DNA of 64,000 nt from an uncultured Clostridia bacterium (GTDB lineage: Bacteria > Bacillota > Clostridia > TANB77 > CAG-508), in assembly GCA_934120395.1 (NCBI GenBank), contig CAKOTZ010000007.1, positions 1 to 64,000 on the forward strand, written 5' to 3'. Below, piece after piece: positions 42,154-51,440 of this stretch. How positions within the stretch are numbered: the stretch's first letter is position 1; every line of letters begins with the position of its first letter. The notes beneath the pieces are model-generated. The model saw nothing but the letters and a program-made list of their open reading frames with translations, searched no databases and was not told the origin of the DNA. A program made the position numbers and the translations under genes.

Positions 42154-42339
42154 ATGGCTAAAAAATCAATGAAAATAAAACAACAAAGGGAACCAAAATT
42201 TAAAACGAGATATTATAATCGTTGCAAAATATGCGGAAGACCACATGCTTATATTAGAAAATATGGAATTTGCCGTATATGCTTTAGAGAATTAGCACAC
42301 AAGGGAGAAATTCCTGGTGTTAAAAAAGCAAGTTGGTAA
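42154..42339 (+). CDS. rpsZ: Ribosomal protein S14, zinc-containing type (uS14)
   Basis: 61 aa with two CxxC pairs (RCKICGRPHAY and GICRICFRELA), the short zinc-bound form of S14 typical of Firmicutes. It binds the 30S head. AAAGGAGG site, 67 bp after rplE. Confidence 0.97.
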   Translation: MAKKSMKIKQQREPKFKTRYYNRCKICGRPHAYIRKYGICRICFRELAHKGEIPGVKKASW

Positions 42340-42395
42340 TTTTAGCTGAAGCTTAAGTTAATAGAGAGAAAACAATAAAAAAGGAGGTCAAAAGA

Positions 42396-42794
42396 GTGAA
42401 CATAACAGATCCAATTGCAGATATGCTAACAAGAATTAGAAATGCAAATAGCTCTAAATTTAAAACAGTTGATGTCCCAGCATCTAATATGAAAAGAGCT
42501 ATAGCTGATATATTATATAAAGAAGGATATATAAAATCTTTTGAAGAAATTAAAGACGATACACAAGGAATCATAAGAATTACATTGAAGTATGATGAAA
42601 AAGGTGCAAGAGTTATTGCTGGATTAAAAAGAATTAGTAAGCCAGGATTAAGAATTTACGCATCAAAAGATGAATTACCAAAAGTATTAAATGGATTAGG
42701 AATTGCTATTATTTCTACTTCAAAAGGTATAATGACAGACCGCGAAGCAAGAAAAGAAGGCATTGGCGGAGAAGTTTTAGCATACGTATGGTAA
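42396..42794 (+). CDS. rpsH: Ribosomal protein S8 (uS8)
   Basis: 132 aa; GTG start with AAGGAGG. DPIADMLTRIRNAN at the start and GIAIISTSKGIMTDREARK...GGEVLAYVW at the end are invariant. S8 binds helix 21 of 16S rRNA and regulates the spc operon in E. coli. Confidence 0.97.
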   Translation: MNITDPIADMLTRIRNANSSKFKTVDVPASNMKRAIADILYKEGYIKSFEEIKDDTQGIIRITLKYDEKGARVIAGLKRISKPGLRIYASKDELPKVLNGLGIAIISTSKGIMTDREARKEGIGGEVLAYVW

Positions 42795-42823
42795 AATAAA
42801 ATAGAAAGGAAGGAAATTGTAAT

Positions 42824-43363
42824 ATGTCAAGAATAGGGAATAAACCAATAGTAGTTCCAGATGGCGTAGAAGTAAAAATTGATGGTCATAACATTACAGT
42901 TAAAGGACCTAAAGGTACTTTAACAAGAGAATTACATAAAAATATTGATGCAAAATTAGAAAATAATGTTATTACAGTAACAAGAATTAATGATGAACCA
43001 GAAAATAGAAGTTTACATGGTTTAACAAGAACATTAATTAATAACATGATTCAAGGTACTACACACGAGTATACAAGAGAACTACAAATAAACGGAGTTG
43101 GTTACAGAGCTCAAAAAAGTGGAAATAAATTAGTTCTTAATTTAGGTTATTCACACCCAGTAGAAATGGTAGAGCCAGAAGGTATTACTTTTGAAGTACC
43201 AAATCCAAATCAAATCATTGTAAGAGGAATTGATAAGGAATTAGTTGGTCAAACAGCTGCTGTAATTAGAACAAAGAGACCACCTGAAGTATATAGAGGT
43301 AAGGGTATTAAATACGCTGAAGAAGTTATTCGTAGAAAAGAAGGTAAAGCTGGTAAGAAATAG
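42824..43363 (+). CDS. rplF: Ribosomal protein L6 (uL6)
   Basis: 179 aa. SRIGNKPIVVPDGVEV, LNLGYSHPVEM and RRPPEVYRGKGI-like end (KRPPEVYRGKGIKYAEE) define L6, located near the sarcin-ricin loop. 29 bp after rpsH. Confidence 0.97.
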   Translation: MSRIGNKPIVVPDGVEVKIDGHNITVKGPKGTLTRELHKNIDAKLENNVITVTRINDEPENRSLHGLTRTLINNMIQGTTHEYTRELQINGVGYRAQKSGNKLVLNLGYSHPVEMVEPEGITFEVPNPNQIIVRGIDKELVGQTAAVIRTKRPPEVYRGKGIKYAEEVIRRKEGKAGKK

Positions 43364-43399
43364 ACCATTGCAAATAATTAGGAAAATGGGGTGAAATAG

Positions 43400-43759
43400 A
43401 TGATAAGCAAAACAGATAGAAAAGCTGAAAGAATTAGAAGACATAAAAGAGTACGTAATAAAATCTCTGGAACTGCTGAATGTCCAAGATTATGCGTATA
43501 TAGAAGCAACAATAATTTATATGTACAAATTATAGATGATGTTAAAGCAAATACTTTAGTTAGTGCATCTACATTAGATAAGGAAATAAAAACTAAGCAC
43601 AGTAATAAAGAAGCTGCTAAAGAATTAGGAACACTTATCGCTAAAAGAGCAACAGAAAAGAAAATAACAAATGTTGTATTTGATAGAGGCGGATACATTT
43701 ATCATGGTGTTGTAAAAGAATTAGCTGAAGCTGCAAGAGAAGGCGGATTGAAATTTTAG
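43400..43759 (+). CDS. rplR: Ribosomal protein L18 (uL18)
   Basis: 119 aa. RIRRHKRVRNKISGTAECPRLCVYRSNNNLY and FDRGGYIYHGVVKELAEAAREGG identify L18, a 5S rRNA binder with L5. Site GGGGTG before the ATG. Confidence 0.97.
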   Translation: MISKTDRKAERIRRHKRVRNKISGTAECPRLCVYRSNNNLYVQIIDDVKANTLVSASTLDKEIKTKHSNKEAAKELGTLIAKRATEKKITNVVFDRGGYIYHGVVKELAEAAREGGLKF

Positions 43760-43785
43760 AAAAAAGGAGGGAAAACAAAAATAGT

Positions 43786-44274
43786 ATGGAAGAGAATACA
43801 GTAGAATTAAAAGAGAAAGTAGTTGCAATCAATAGAGTAGCTAAAGTTGTTAAAGGTGGTAGAACTTTTAGATTTAGTGCTTTGGTTGTTGTTGGAGATG
43901 AAAACGGACACATTGGTGTTGGAAACGGTAAAGCTTCAGAAGTACCAGATGCTATAAAAAAAGCTATTGAAGAAGCTAAGAAAAACTTAATAGCAGTTCC
44001 TATTGTTGGAAGCACTATACCACACGAATATGTTGGAAAATTTGGAAGTGCAAGTGTACTTTTAAAACCAGCTGAAAAAGGTAGTGGACTTATTGCTGGT
44101 GGTAGCGTAAGACCTGTTTTGGAACTTGCTGGATACAGAGATATCAAAACAAAAGTAATTGGAACAAATAATCCAAGAAACGTTGTATATGCTACTATTA
44201 ATGCTCTTGAAAATATGAGAACAATTGAAGAAATTGCTAAAAAAAGAGGAAAGAAAGTAGAAGAAATTATATAA
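43786..44274 (+). CDS. rpsE: Ribosomal protein S5 (uS5)
   Basis: 162 aa. VVAINRVAKVVKGGRTFRFSALVVVGD, GKASEVPDAIKKA and GSGLIAGGSVRPVLELAG are conserved; S5 helps proofreading and mRNA unwinding. The gene normally next, rpmD (L30), is absent: rplO starts 30 bp later. Confidence 0.97.
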   Translation: MEENTVELKEKVVAINRVAKVVKGGRTFRFSALVVVGDENGHIGVGNGKASEVPDAIKKAIEEAKKNLIAVPIVGSTIPHEYVGKFGSASVLLKPAEKGSGLIAGGSVRPVLELAGYRDIKTKVIGTNNPRNVVYATINALENMRTIEEIAKKRGKKVEEII

Positions 44275-44303
44275 GCTATGATTAAGAATAGGAGGTGCAA
44301 AAA

Positions 44304-44738
44304 ATGAAATTAGGTGAATTAAAGCCAGCAGTAAAAAAAGAAACAAGAAGAAGAGTTGGACGTGGTACAGGTTCTGGCCTTGGAAAAACTTCTGGAAAAG
44401 GACATAAGGGTCAAAAAGCTAGATCTGGAGGCGGTGTAAGACGTGGATTTGAAGGAGGTCAAACACCTTTATATAGAAGATTACCAAAAAGAGGATTTAC
44501 TAATATTCATGCTAAAGAATATACAGAAGTAACTTTAACTATGTTAAATAAGTCTGAAGCTACTGATGTTAATGCTGAAACATTATTAAAGGAAGGTATT
44601 ATTTCTAAGGTAAATGATGGAATCGTTATTTTAGGAACAGGTAGTCTAGAAAAGAAATTAAATGTAAAAGCAACTAGATTTACTAAATCTGCTAAAGAGA
44701 AAATAGAAGCTCTTGGTGGAAAGACTGAGGTGGTTTAA
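44304..44738 (+). CDS. rplO: Ribosomal protein L15 (uL15)
   Basis: 144 aa from ATG 44304 (AGGAGG 8 bp upstream; a GTG at 44295 lies inside the site). RRVGRGTGSGLGKTSGKGHKGQKARSGG at the start is the typical Gly/Lys-rich tail of L15. The stop overlaps the secY start. Confidence 0.97.
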   Translation: MKLGELKPAVKKETRRRVGRGTGSGLGKTSGKGHKGQKARSGGGVRRGFEGGQTPLYRRLPKRGFTNIHAKEYTEVTLTMLNKSEATDVNAETLLKEGIISKVNDGIVILGTGSLEKKLNVKATRFTKSAKEKIEALGGKTEVV

Positions 44739-46063
44739 TGTTAAAAACAATAACAAACGCCTTTAAAACAAAGGAGGTAAGAAAAAAACTTTTATATGTT
44801 TTACTTCTTATTGTTGTTTTTAGATTAGGATGTTTTATAACAGTACCAGGCGTAGATACTATTGCTTTAAATGACCAAATGCAATCTTCTGCAAATGGAC
44901 TTACTGGATTAATAGACATTATATCTGGTGGAGCATTTTCAAGATTTTCTATCTTTGCAATGTCTATTAGCCCATATATTACAGCATCAATTGTTATTCA
45001 ATTGTTAGGAATGATAATTCCTTCATTAGAAAAATTAATGAAGGAAGGTGGAGAAGATGGTAAGGCTAAAGTTAATAGATATACAAAAATACTTACTATT
45101 ATTTTAGCTACAGTTGAAGCTCTTGGAATTTATATTGCATATAAAGGAACAGGAATTTTCATAGACGCAGGATTCTTTACAGGAGCTTTAATTGTATTAT
45201 CATTAGTGGCTGGAACGGCATTGTTAATGTGGTTAGGAGAACAAATCACAAGTAAAGGTGTTGGAAATGGTATTTCAATGTTAATTTTCGTTGGTATCAT
45301 TGCTGGTTTACCAGGATTTGCAGTTACACTTTATCAATTAGTATTTACTGCCGCTGGATTTAGTACAACGGGATTAATTACGGCACTGGGATTAATTATA
45401 GGAGCTATTTTATTAATAGCAGGTGTTGTATTTGTACAACAATCTGAAAGAAGAGTTCCTGTACAATATGCAAAAAAAGTTGTTGGAAGAAAAATGTATG
45501 GTGGACAAAGTACGCATATTCCATTAAAACTTGCTATGGCAGGTGTTATGCCAATTATCTTTGCTTCAGCATTTATGACTTTCCCAGCAATGATTTTACA
45601 AATTTTTGTACCAGATATCGCAACACAAACAGGATTCTGGCATGGTGTATATCAATTCTCGTTGGCAACATCTACATCAACAGGAATACCAATGGGATAT
45701 TCAGTTGCTAATGCAGTTGTATACTTACTATTAATTGTTGGATTTACATTTTTCTATACTTTTGCTACATTTAATCCAGCAGAAGTATCAAGTAATATTA
45801 AGAAAAATGGTGGATTTATACCAGGAATTAGAGCAGGAAAACCAACAACAGAATATTTGTCATCTATCATGACAAAATTAACATGGTTTGGTTCAGTGTT
45901 CCTAGCTTTAATTGCAGTATTGCCAATGCTTGTTAGATTTACAAATCTAAACATTGCTTTTGGTGGAACGACAATATTAATTGTTGTTGGTGTAGCTTTG
46001 GAAGTTGTACAACAATTAGAATCACAATTAGTAATGAGACATTACAAAGGATTTCTAGATTAA
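44738..46063 (+). CDS. secY: SecY protein translocase subunit
   Basis: 441 aa with ten membrane helices. The plug region GGAFSRFSIFAMSISPYI, the cytoplasmic loop YAKKVVGRKMYGGQSTHIPLK and NPAEVSSNIKKNGGFIPGIRAGK are conserved. It forms the Sec channel with SecE and SecG. Translationally coupled to rplO by a one-base overlap; a hairpin follows. Confidence 0.97.
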   Translation: MLKTITNAFKTKEVRKKLLYVLLLIVVFRLGCFITVPGVDTIALNDQMQSSANGLTGLIDIISGGAFSRFSIFAMSISPYITASIVIQLLGMIIPSLEKLMKEGGEDGKAKVNRYTKILTIILATVEALGIYIAYKGTGIFIDAGFFTGALIVLSLVAGTALLMWLGEQITSKGVGNGISMLIFVGIIAGLPGFAVTLYQLVFTAAGFSTTGLITALGLIIGAILLIAGVVFVQQSERRVPVQYAKKVVGRKMYGGQSTHIPLKLAMAGVMPIIFASAFMTFPAMILQIFVPDIATQTGFWHGVYQFSLATSTSTGIPMGYSVANAVVYLLLIVGFTFFYTFATFNPAEVSSNIKKNGGFIPGIRAGKPTTEYLSSIMTKLTWFGSVFLALIAVLPMLVRFTNLNIAFGGTTILIVVGVALEVVQQLESQLVMRHYKGFLD

Positions 46064-46080
46064 TAAATAAATTAATAATA

Positions 46081-46102
46081 GGGCAAACAAGTATGTTTGC
46101 CC
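46081..46102 (+). other. Hairpin between secY and adk
   Basis: GGGCAAACA pairs with TGTTTGCCC (46081-46089 with 46094-46102), then TAGCTAATTTTT. It may be a partial terminator or mRNA processing point. Confidence 0.55.
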
Positions 46103-46189
46103 TAGCTAATTTTTCTATTTGTAACTTTCATTAAAAGTGATAAATAGAAGAATTAGAAAATATCAAATGAAAAAAGGAGTGTATGTTAG

Positions 46190-46849
46190 GTGATTATCGT
46201 AATGTTAGGTGCACCAGGAGCTGGTAAGGGAACTATAGGAAAAAGATTATCAAATGAGTTAGGGATAAAGCATTTATCAAGTGGTGATATTTTTAGAAAA
46301 TTGATAGAAGGTAATACAAAAATTGGAAAAGAAATAGAAGAGTGTATAAATAATGGAAAATTAATACCTGATGAGTTAGCCATGAAAATCTTTGAAGAGA
46401 AGCTAGTGGAATATAACTTAAAAAATGGAATTATCTTAGATGGTTATCCAAGAACTGAGAAACAGGCTAGTCATCTAGATCAAATGCTTAATAAAATAAA
46501 GCTAAAGATTGATGTTGTTGTAAATATAGATGTTTCAGAGCAATTGATAATAGATCGAATTATAAATAGAAGAATATGCTCTGCTTGTGGTGAAATTTAC
46601 AATTTAAAATATGGAAAAAGACCACAAAACTATGAAGTGTGCGATAAATGTGGTTCTAAACTAATCCAAAGAAGTGATGATAATGAAAAAACTGTTAGGG
46701 GTAGATTAGAAACATATAATAATACAACTAAAGATTTATTAAAATACTACGAACAAAAGGGAGTTTTATTTAATTTACATTCTGACCAGAATACAACAGT
46801 TGATGAAGCAGTTGAACATGCAATGACATATATTTCAGATATAAATTAA
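46190..46849 (+). CDS. adk: Adenylate kinase
   Basis: 219 aa, GTG start with AAGGAG 10 bp upstream. P-loop GAPGAGKGT, the AMP-binding DGYPRT, and a LID domain with a four-Cys zinc site (CSACGEIYNLK and CDKCGSK), as in Gram-positive long-form adenylate kinases. It balances ATP, ADP and AMP. The 126-bp gap after secY carries a hairpin. Confidence 0.96.
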   Translation: MIIVMLGAPGAGKGTIGKRLSNELGIKHLSSGDIFRKLIEGNTKIGKEIEECINNGKLIPDELAMKIFEEKLVEYNLKNGIILDGYPRTEKQASHLDQMLNKIKLKIDVVVNIDVSEQLIIDRIINRRICSACGEIYNLKYGKRPQNYEVCDKCGSKLIQRSDDNEKTVRGRLETYNNTTKDLLKYYEQKGVLFNLHSDQNTTVDEAVEHAMTYISDIN

Positions 46850-46863
46850 GAAAGGAGAGAAAA

Positions 46864-47631
46864 ATGGTAGATATAAAATCATCAAAAGAAATTGAACAAA
46901 TGAAGATTGCTTGCAAATTAGCATATCAAACGCATGAAGAATTAAGAAAGGCAATAAAGCCAGGAATTAGTACTATGCAATTAGACAGAATAGCAGAAAA
47001 TTTTATAAGAGCAAATGGTGGGATTCCAGCGCAAAAAAATTATCCTAGTGGAATGAGGGGTGTGCCTAATTTCCCAGCAACTTTGTGTATATCTGTTAAT
47101 GATGAGGTAATACATGGTATTCCATCTGAAAAAGTAATATTAAAAGAAGGAGATGTTGTTAGCATCGATTTAGTTGTTTTAAAGGATGGATTTCACGGAG
47201 ATGCAGCAAGAACACATATTGTAGGAAAAGGTTCAAAGGAAGCATATAGTTTAGTTGACGTAACTGAGCAAGCTTTTTATGAGGGAATAAAATATGCTGT
47301 AAAAGGAAATAGAATTGGTGATGTATGTCATGCAATAGGTGAATTTGTACATAAAAATGGATATTCTGTAGTAAGAGAATTTCAAGGACACGGTATAGGA
47401 CGTCAAATGCATGAGGATCCGGGAATTCCTAATTATGGCAAAGCAGGCCGTGGGATAAGATTAGAACCTGGAATGACATTGGCAATAGAACCAATGGTAA
47501 TTGCAGGAAAACCTAATATTTTGGAGCTTGAAGATGGATGGACAATAGTTACAGAGGATGGTTCTTTATCAGCTCATTATGAAAATACAATTTTAATTAC
47601 AGAAAAAGAGCCAGAAATATTGACAATGTAG
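46864..47631 (+). CDS. map: Methionine aminopeptidase, type I
   Basis: 255 aa. Metal ligands lie in SIDLVVLKDGFHGDAARTHIVG, GHGIGRQMHEDPGIPNY, LAIEPMV and SAHYENTI; the pita-bread fold is complete. It removes initiator methionine cotranslationally. 14 bp after adk, standard spc-alpha order. Confidence 0.97.
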   Translation: MVDIKSSKEIEQMKIACKLAYQTHEELRKAIKPGISTMQLDRIAENFIRANGGIPAQKNYPSGMRGVPNFPATLCISVNDEVIHGIPSEKVILKEGDVVSIDLVVLKDGFHGDAARTHIVGKGSKEAYSLVDVTEQAFYEGIKYAVKGNRIGDVCHAIGEFVHKNGYSVVREFQGHGIGRQMHEDPGIPNYGKAGRGIRLEPGMTLAIEPMVIAGKPNILELEDGWTIVTEDGSLSAHYENTILITEKEPEILTM

Positions 47632-47736
47632 GAAAAATATTATATACTATATGAGCTATATGTAAAATTGGGCAAAGAAAATATGTCTTTATACCCAGTG
47701 ATATAGAAAATCTCTTTATTGGGGGAGGGGAAAATT

Positions 47737-47955
47737 TTGGCAAAAGAGGATGTTATAGAAATCGAAGGTACTGTTGTAGAAGCATTACCAAATACAAATT
47801 TCAAAGTTGAATTAGAAAATGGACATCAAGTATTAGCTCATATTTCAGGAAAATTAAGAATGAATTATATTAAAATTCTTCCTGGAGACAAAGTAAAATT
47901 AGAACTTTCGCCGTATGACCTATCTAGAGGCCGTATTGTATGGAGAGATAAATAG
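47737..47955 (+). CDS. infA: Translation initiation factor IF-1
   Basis: 72 aa from TTG 47737, giving the exact family length and the start AKEDVIEIEGTVVEALPN; GGGGGAGGGG is just upstream, and an open frame extends six codons further. S1-type OB fold with SGKLRMNYIKILPGDKV and DLSRGRIVWRDK. Confidence 0.96.
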   Translation: MAKEDVIEIEGTVVEALPNTNFKVELENGHQVLAHISGKLRMNYIKILPGDKVKLELSPYDLSRGRIVWRDK

Positions 47956-47995
47956 TATGAAAGTTAGAAAAAATTCTAATTTGGAGGTGTAAAGA

Positions 47996-48109
47996 ATGAA
48001 AGTAAGACCATCAGTAAAGAAAATTTGCGAAAAATGTAAAGTAATCAAAAGAAAAGGTGTTATTAGGGTTATTTGCGAAAATCCAAAACACAAACAAAGA
48101 CAAGGTTAG
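47996..48109 (+). CDS. rpmJ: Ribosomal protein L36 (bL36)
   Basis: 37 aa. MKVRPSVKKICEKCKVIKR, then VICENPKHKQRQG: the C-C-C-H zinc site and the exact family length. GGAGGTG site. It was too short for routine gene calling but is unmistakable, and lies between infA and rpsM as usual. Confidence 0.97.
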   Translation: MKVRPSVKKICEKCKVIKRKGVIRVICENPKHKQRQG

Positions 48110-48121
48110 TTTTTTGATATT

Positions 48122-48182
48122 AACACAAATTGGTAGCGGCTGATAAACTTTTGAATTAAAGTTTACATATCTAATTTGTGTT
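48122..48182 (+). other. Nested hairpin between rpmJ and rpsM
   Basis: The outer stem AACACAAATT/AATTTGTGTT (48122-48131 with 48173-48182) encloses TAAACTTT/AAAGTTTA (48144-48151 with 48158-48165) with a GGTAGCGGC single strand. It lies in the 184-bp gap before rpsM and could be an r-protein control site or a processing element. Confidence 0.5.
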
Positions 48183-48293
48183 TATATATACTATTTCGGC
48201 CTTTTTAAAATACTATTTTTGAATAAAAAATACATTTCAATTTAAAAAGAAAGAATAAAATTAATAAAAATATTTTTGGAGGTGCTAACATAT

Positions 48294-48659
48294 ATGGCTC
48301 GTATAGCAGGAGTAGATTTACCTAGAGAAAAGAGAGTTGAAATAGGTCTTACCTATATTTATGGAATTGGCTTATCAAGTTCTCAAAAAATACTAGCAGA
48401 GGCTGGAGTGAATCCAGATACTAGAGTAAAAGACTTAACAGATGACCAAGTTAACAGCATTCGTAAGGCAATGGCTGACTATAAAGTTGAAGGTGACTTA
48501 AGAAGAGAAGTTGCATTAAACATCAAAAGACTTACAGAAATTGGATGCTACCGTGGATTAAGACATAGAAGAGGCTTACCAGTAAGAGGTCAAAGAACAA
48601 AAACAAATGCTAGAACTAGAAAAGGTCCTAGAAAATTAGTAAGCAAAAGTAAAAAATAG
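48294..48659 (+). CDS. rpsM: Ribosomal protein S13 (uS13)
   Basis: 121 aa from ATG 48294 (GGAGGTG 9 bp upstream). ARIAGVDLPREKRVEIGLTYIYGIG and RGLPVRGQRTKTNARTRKGPRK are invariant. It contacts the P-site tRNA and the 50S subunit. Confidence 0.97.
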   Translation: MARIAGVDLPREKRVEIGLTYIYGIGLSSSQKILAEAGVNPDTRVKDLTDDQVNSIRKAMADYKVEGDLRREVALNIKRLTEIGCYRGLRHRRGLPVRGQRTKTNARTRKGPRKLVSKSKK

Positions 48660-48731
48660 AGAAAATAAATAGGTATTATTTAGTTTTCTATCAATACCAA
48701 CTATTTTATATTAAGGAGGGAAATAGAAATA

Positions 48732-49130
48732 ATGGCTATAAAGGGTGCAAAAAAAACAACTACTAGAAGAAGAGATAGAAAGAATATTGAAAAGGGTTCT
48801 GCTCATATTCATTCTAGTTTTAACAATACAATTGTTACTATCGCAGATGTTCAAGGTAATGTAATATCATGGGCAAGTGCTGGTGGATTAGGATTTAAAG
48901 GTTCAAGAAAGAGTACACCATTTGCAGCAGGACAAGCGGCAGAAACAGCTGCTAAAGCTGCTATGGAACACGGCTTGAAAACAGTTGAGGTATACGTTAA
49001 AGGACCAGGTTCTGGACGTGAAGCTGCTATTCGTTCTTTACAAACAGCAGGATTAGAGATTAGCATGATTAAAGATGTTACTCCAATTCCTCATAACGGT
49101 TGTAGACCACCAAAAAGAAGAAGAGTATAG
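48732..49130 (+). CDS. rpsK: Ribosomal protein S11 (uS11)
   Basis: 132 aa. HIHSSFNNTIVTIADVQGNVISWASAG and DVTPIPHNGCRPPKRRRV identify S11, located at the mRNA exit platform. AAGGAGGG site, 72 bp after rpsM. Confidence 0.97.
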   Translation: MAIKGAKKTTTRRRDRKNIEKGSAHIHSSFNNTIVTIADVQGNVISWASAGGLGFKGSRKSTPFAAGQAAETAAKAAMEHGLKTVEVYVKGPGSGREAAIRSLQTAGLEISMIKDVTPIPHNGCRPPKRRRV

Positions 49131-49203
49131 AATAAAAAGTAAAAAATGTAGAAGGAGAATATATAGGTTCTCAAATCTAATTTGAAAGAGGTGTAATTAT
49201 TAC

Positions 49204-49830
49204 ATGGCAAGATATAAAGACGAACAATGCCGTATATGCCGTAGAGAAGGCCAAAAATTGTTCTTAAAAGGAGAAAGATGTTATACAGATAAATGTAGTA
49301 TTACAAGAAGAAATTATGCTCCAGGACAACATGGCCAAAAGAAAAAGAAACTTTCTGAATACGGTACACAGTTAAGAGAAAAACAAAAAACAAAAGCATA
49401 TTATGGAGTGCTTGAAAAACAATTTAGAAAATATTTTGAAATGGCTTCTAATAAAAAAGGTGTTACAGGTGAAGAATTATTAACAATATTAGAGAGTAGA
49501 TTAGATAATGTTGTTTATCGTTTAGGTTTTGGTAGCTCAAGAGCACAAGCTAGACAACTTGTAAACCATGGTCAATTTGAGGTAAATGGTAAGAAAGTTA
49601 ATATTCCTTCTTACTTAGTAAAAGCTGGAGATGTTATTGCTGTTAGAGAAATTAGAAAAGACAACAAAACAATTAAGGAAAATGTTGAAGCAAATAGTGC
49701 TAGACCAATTCCAGCATGGTTAGAAAAAGATAATGAAAAATTATCAGGAAAAGTAATTAGATTAGCAAGTAGAGAAGATATTGATATTCCAGTTGAAGAG
49801 CACTTAATTGTTGAATTATACTCTAAATAA
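49204..49830 (+). CDS. rpsD: Ribosomal protein S4 (uS4), zinc-binding form
   Basis: 208 aa. An N-terminal four-Cys site (CRICRREGQKLFLKGERC, with further Cys) marks the C+ type; the S4 RNA-binding domain LDNVVYRLGFGSSRAQARQLVNHGQ is intact. In E. coli S4 represses the alpha operon. AAAGAGGTG site. Confidence 0.97.
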   Translation: MARYKDEQCRICRREGQKLFLKGERCYTDKCSITRRNYAPGQHGQKKKKLSEYGTQLREKQKTKAYYGVLEKQFRKYFEMASNKKGVTGEELLTILESRLDNVVYRLGFGSSRAQARQLVNHGQFEVNGKKVNIPSYLVKAGDVIAVREIRKDNKTIKENVEANSARPIPAWLEKDNEKLSGKVIRLASREDIDIPVEEHLIVELYSK

Positions 49831-49891
49831 AATCTACAAATTAATGTTAATATATATTATCTTATATATTGCTAAGAATAGGAGATAAAAA

Positions 49892-50839
49892 ATGATTGAA
49901 TTCGAAAAACCAAATATAGAGTGCGTAGAGGCAGATACAGAGAATAACTATGCTAAATTTGAATGTCAACCATTAGAACGTGGATATGGTATGACGATAG
50001 GAAATTCTTTAAGAAGAATTTTACTATCTTCTCTTCCAGGAACAGCTATAACAAGCGTTAAAATTGAAGGTGTTGTACATGAATTTGCAACAGTACCTAA
50101 TGTTGTTGAAGATGTTCCAGAGATAATAGTAAATTTAAAAGGTGTAAGACTAAAATCTTCAGATAATGAGGAAAAAGTAATGCACATTGATTTTAAAGGC
50201 CCAGGAGAAGTAACTGCTAAAGACATAATTACAGATGGTACTGTAGAAATTTTGAATGGTGATTTACATATTGCTACAGTTGAAGAAGGCGGACGTTTCC
50301 AAGTGGAACTTACAGCAGATAAAGGTAGAGGGTACAATACTGCTGATAAAAATAAGAAACAAAATCAAGCTTTAAATGTACTTCCAATAGATTCAATTTT
50401 TACTCCAGTTAAAAAAGTAAATTATGCAGTAGAAAATACTAGAGTTGGACAAATGGTAGACTATGATAAATTAACAATAGAAGTTTGGACAGATGGTAGT
50501 TTAAAGCCATTTGAAGCATTAAGTCTTGCAGCAAAGGTTATGACAGGACATCTAGAATTATTTATTGACTTATCAGAGACTGCAAAGCATACACAAGTAA
50601 TGGTAGAAAAAGAAGAGTCAAAGAAAGAAAAAATATTAGAGATGCCAATCGAAGAGTTAGAGTTATCTGTAAGATCTTATAATTGTTTAAAAAGAGCTGG
50701 AATTACAACTGTTGAAGATTTAGCAAATAAATCAGAAGCAGATATGATGAAAGTTAGAAATTTAGGCAAAAAATCTTTAGATGAAGTAATTAACAAATTG
50801 CATTCATTAGAGTTAGATTTTGCAAAAGATGATGAATAA
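49892..50839 (+). CDS. rpoA: RNA polymerase alpha subunit
   Basis: 315 aa. The N-terminal domain has PLERGYGMTIGNSLRRILLSSLPG for dimerisation and beta/beta-prime assembly; the C-terminal domain ELSVRSYNCLKRAGITTVEDL and NLGKKSLDEVINKL contacts UP elements and activators. Usual alpha-operon position between rpsD and rplQ. Confidence 0.97.
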   Translation: MIEFEKPNIECVEADTENNYAKFECQPLERGYGMTIGNSLRRILLSSLPGTAITSVKIEGVVHEFATVPNVVEDVPEIIVNLKGVRLKSSDNEEKVMHIDFKGPGEVTAKDIITDGTVEILNGDLHIATVEEGGRFQVELTADKGRGYNTADKNKKQNQALNVLPIDSIFTPVKKVNYAVENTRVGQMVDYDKLTIEVWTDGSLKPFEALSLAAKVMTGHLELFIDLSETAKHTQVMVEKEESKKEKILEMPIEELELSVRSYNCLKRAGITTVEDLANKSEADMMKVRNLGKKSLDEVINKLHSLELDFAKDDE

Positions 50840-50873
50840 GATTGCGTAAATAAAATAGAGGAAGGTGAAAAAA

Positions 50874-51398
50874 TTGGCTAAAAATAGAAAACTTGGTAAA
50901 ACAACTGACCAAAGATTAGCTATGTTAAAGTGCCAAACAACTGATTTATTACTTCATGGTAAAATAGTTACAACTGAAGCTAGAGCAAAAGAAGTAAAAG
51001 CAATTGCTGATAGTATTATAGCATTAGCTGTAAAAGAAAAAGATAACTTTGAAACAGTAGATGTTAAAGTTGTTAGGGCAAAAGTTGATAGCAATGGTAG
51101 AAAAGTAACAGAATTAACAAAAAGCAAGAACGGAAATGAATTCCTAAAGGTAGTTAAAGAAGAAGTAACAGAATCTAGACAAAAGGATAATCCATCTAGA
51201 TTAAATGCTAGAAGAAAAATTATGACAAAAGTAAATAAAGTTAAAGATGAAAATGGAAATAATATTGATATACCATCTAAATTGTTTAACGAAATTGCAC
51301 CAAAATACGAGGGTAGAGTAGGTGGATATACTAGAATTATGAAAGCTGGACCTAGAAAAGGTGATGGAGCTGAAGTAGCAATTCTAGAATTATTATAA
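50874..51398 (+). CDS. rplQ: Ribosomal protein L17 (bL17) with an internal insertion
   Basis: 174 aa from TTG 50874, chosen because AKNRKLGKTTDQRLAML fits the family start; GTG 50865 lies within the site. L17 is usually 112-130 aa. The start and the end (FNEIAPKYEGRVGGYTRIMKAGPRKGDGAEVAILELL) are normal; about 50 extra residues rich in Lys, Val and Glu lie between ALAVKEKDN and LNARRKI. It is the last gene of the ribosomal cluster. Confidence 0.95.
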   Translation: MAKNRKLGKTTDQRLAMLKCQTTDLLLHGKIVTTEARAKEVKAIADSIIALAVKEKDNFETVDVKVVRAKVDSNGRKVTELTKSKNGNEFLKVVKEEVTESRQKDNPSRLNARRKIMTKVNKVKDENGNNIDIPSKLFNEIAPKYEGRVGGYTRIMKAGPRKGDGAEVAILELL

Positions 51399-51440
51399 AA
51401 TAATGTAATATTCTTATTAAGTATTGGAATATATTATTTC

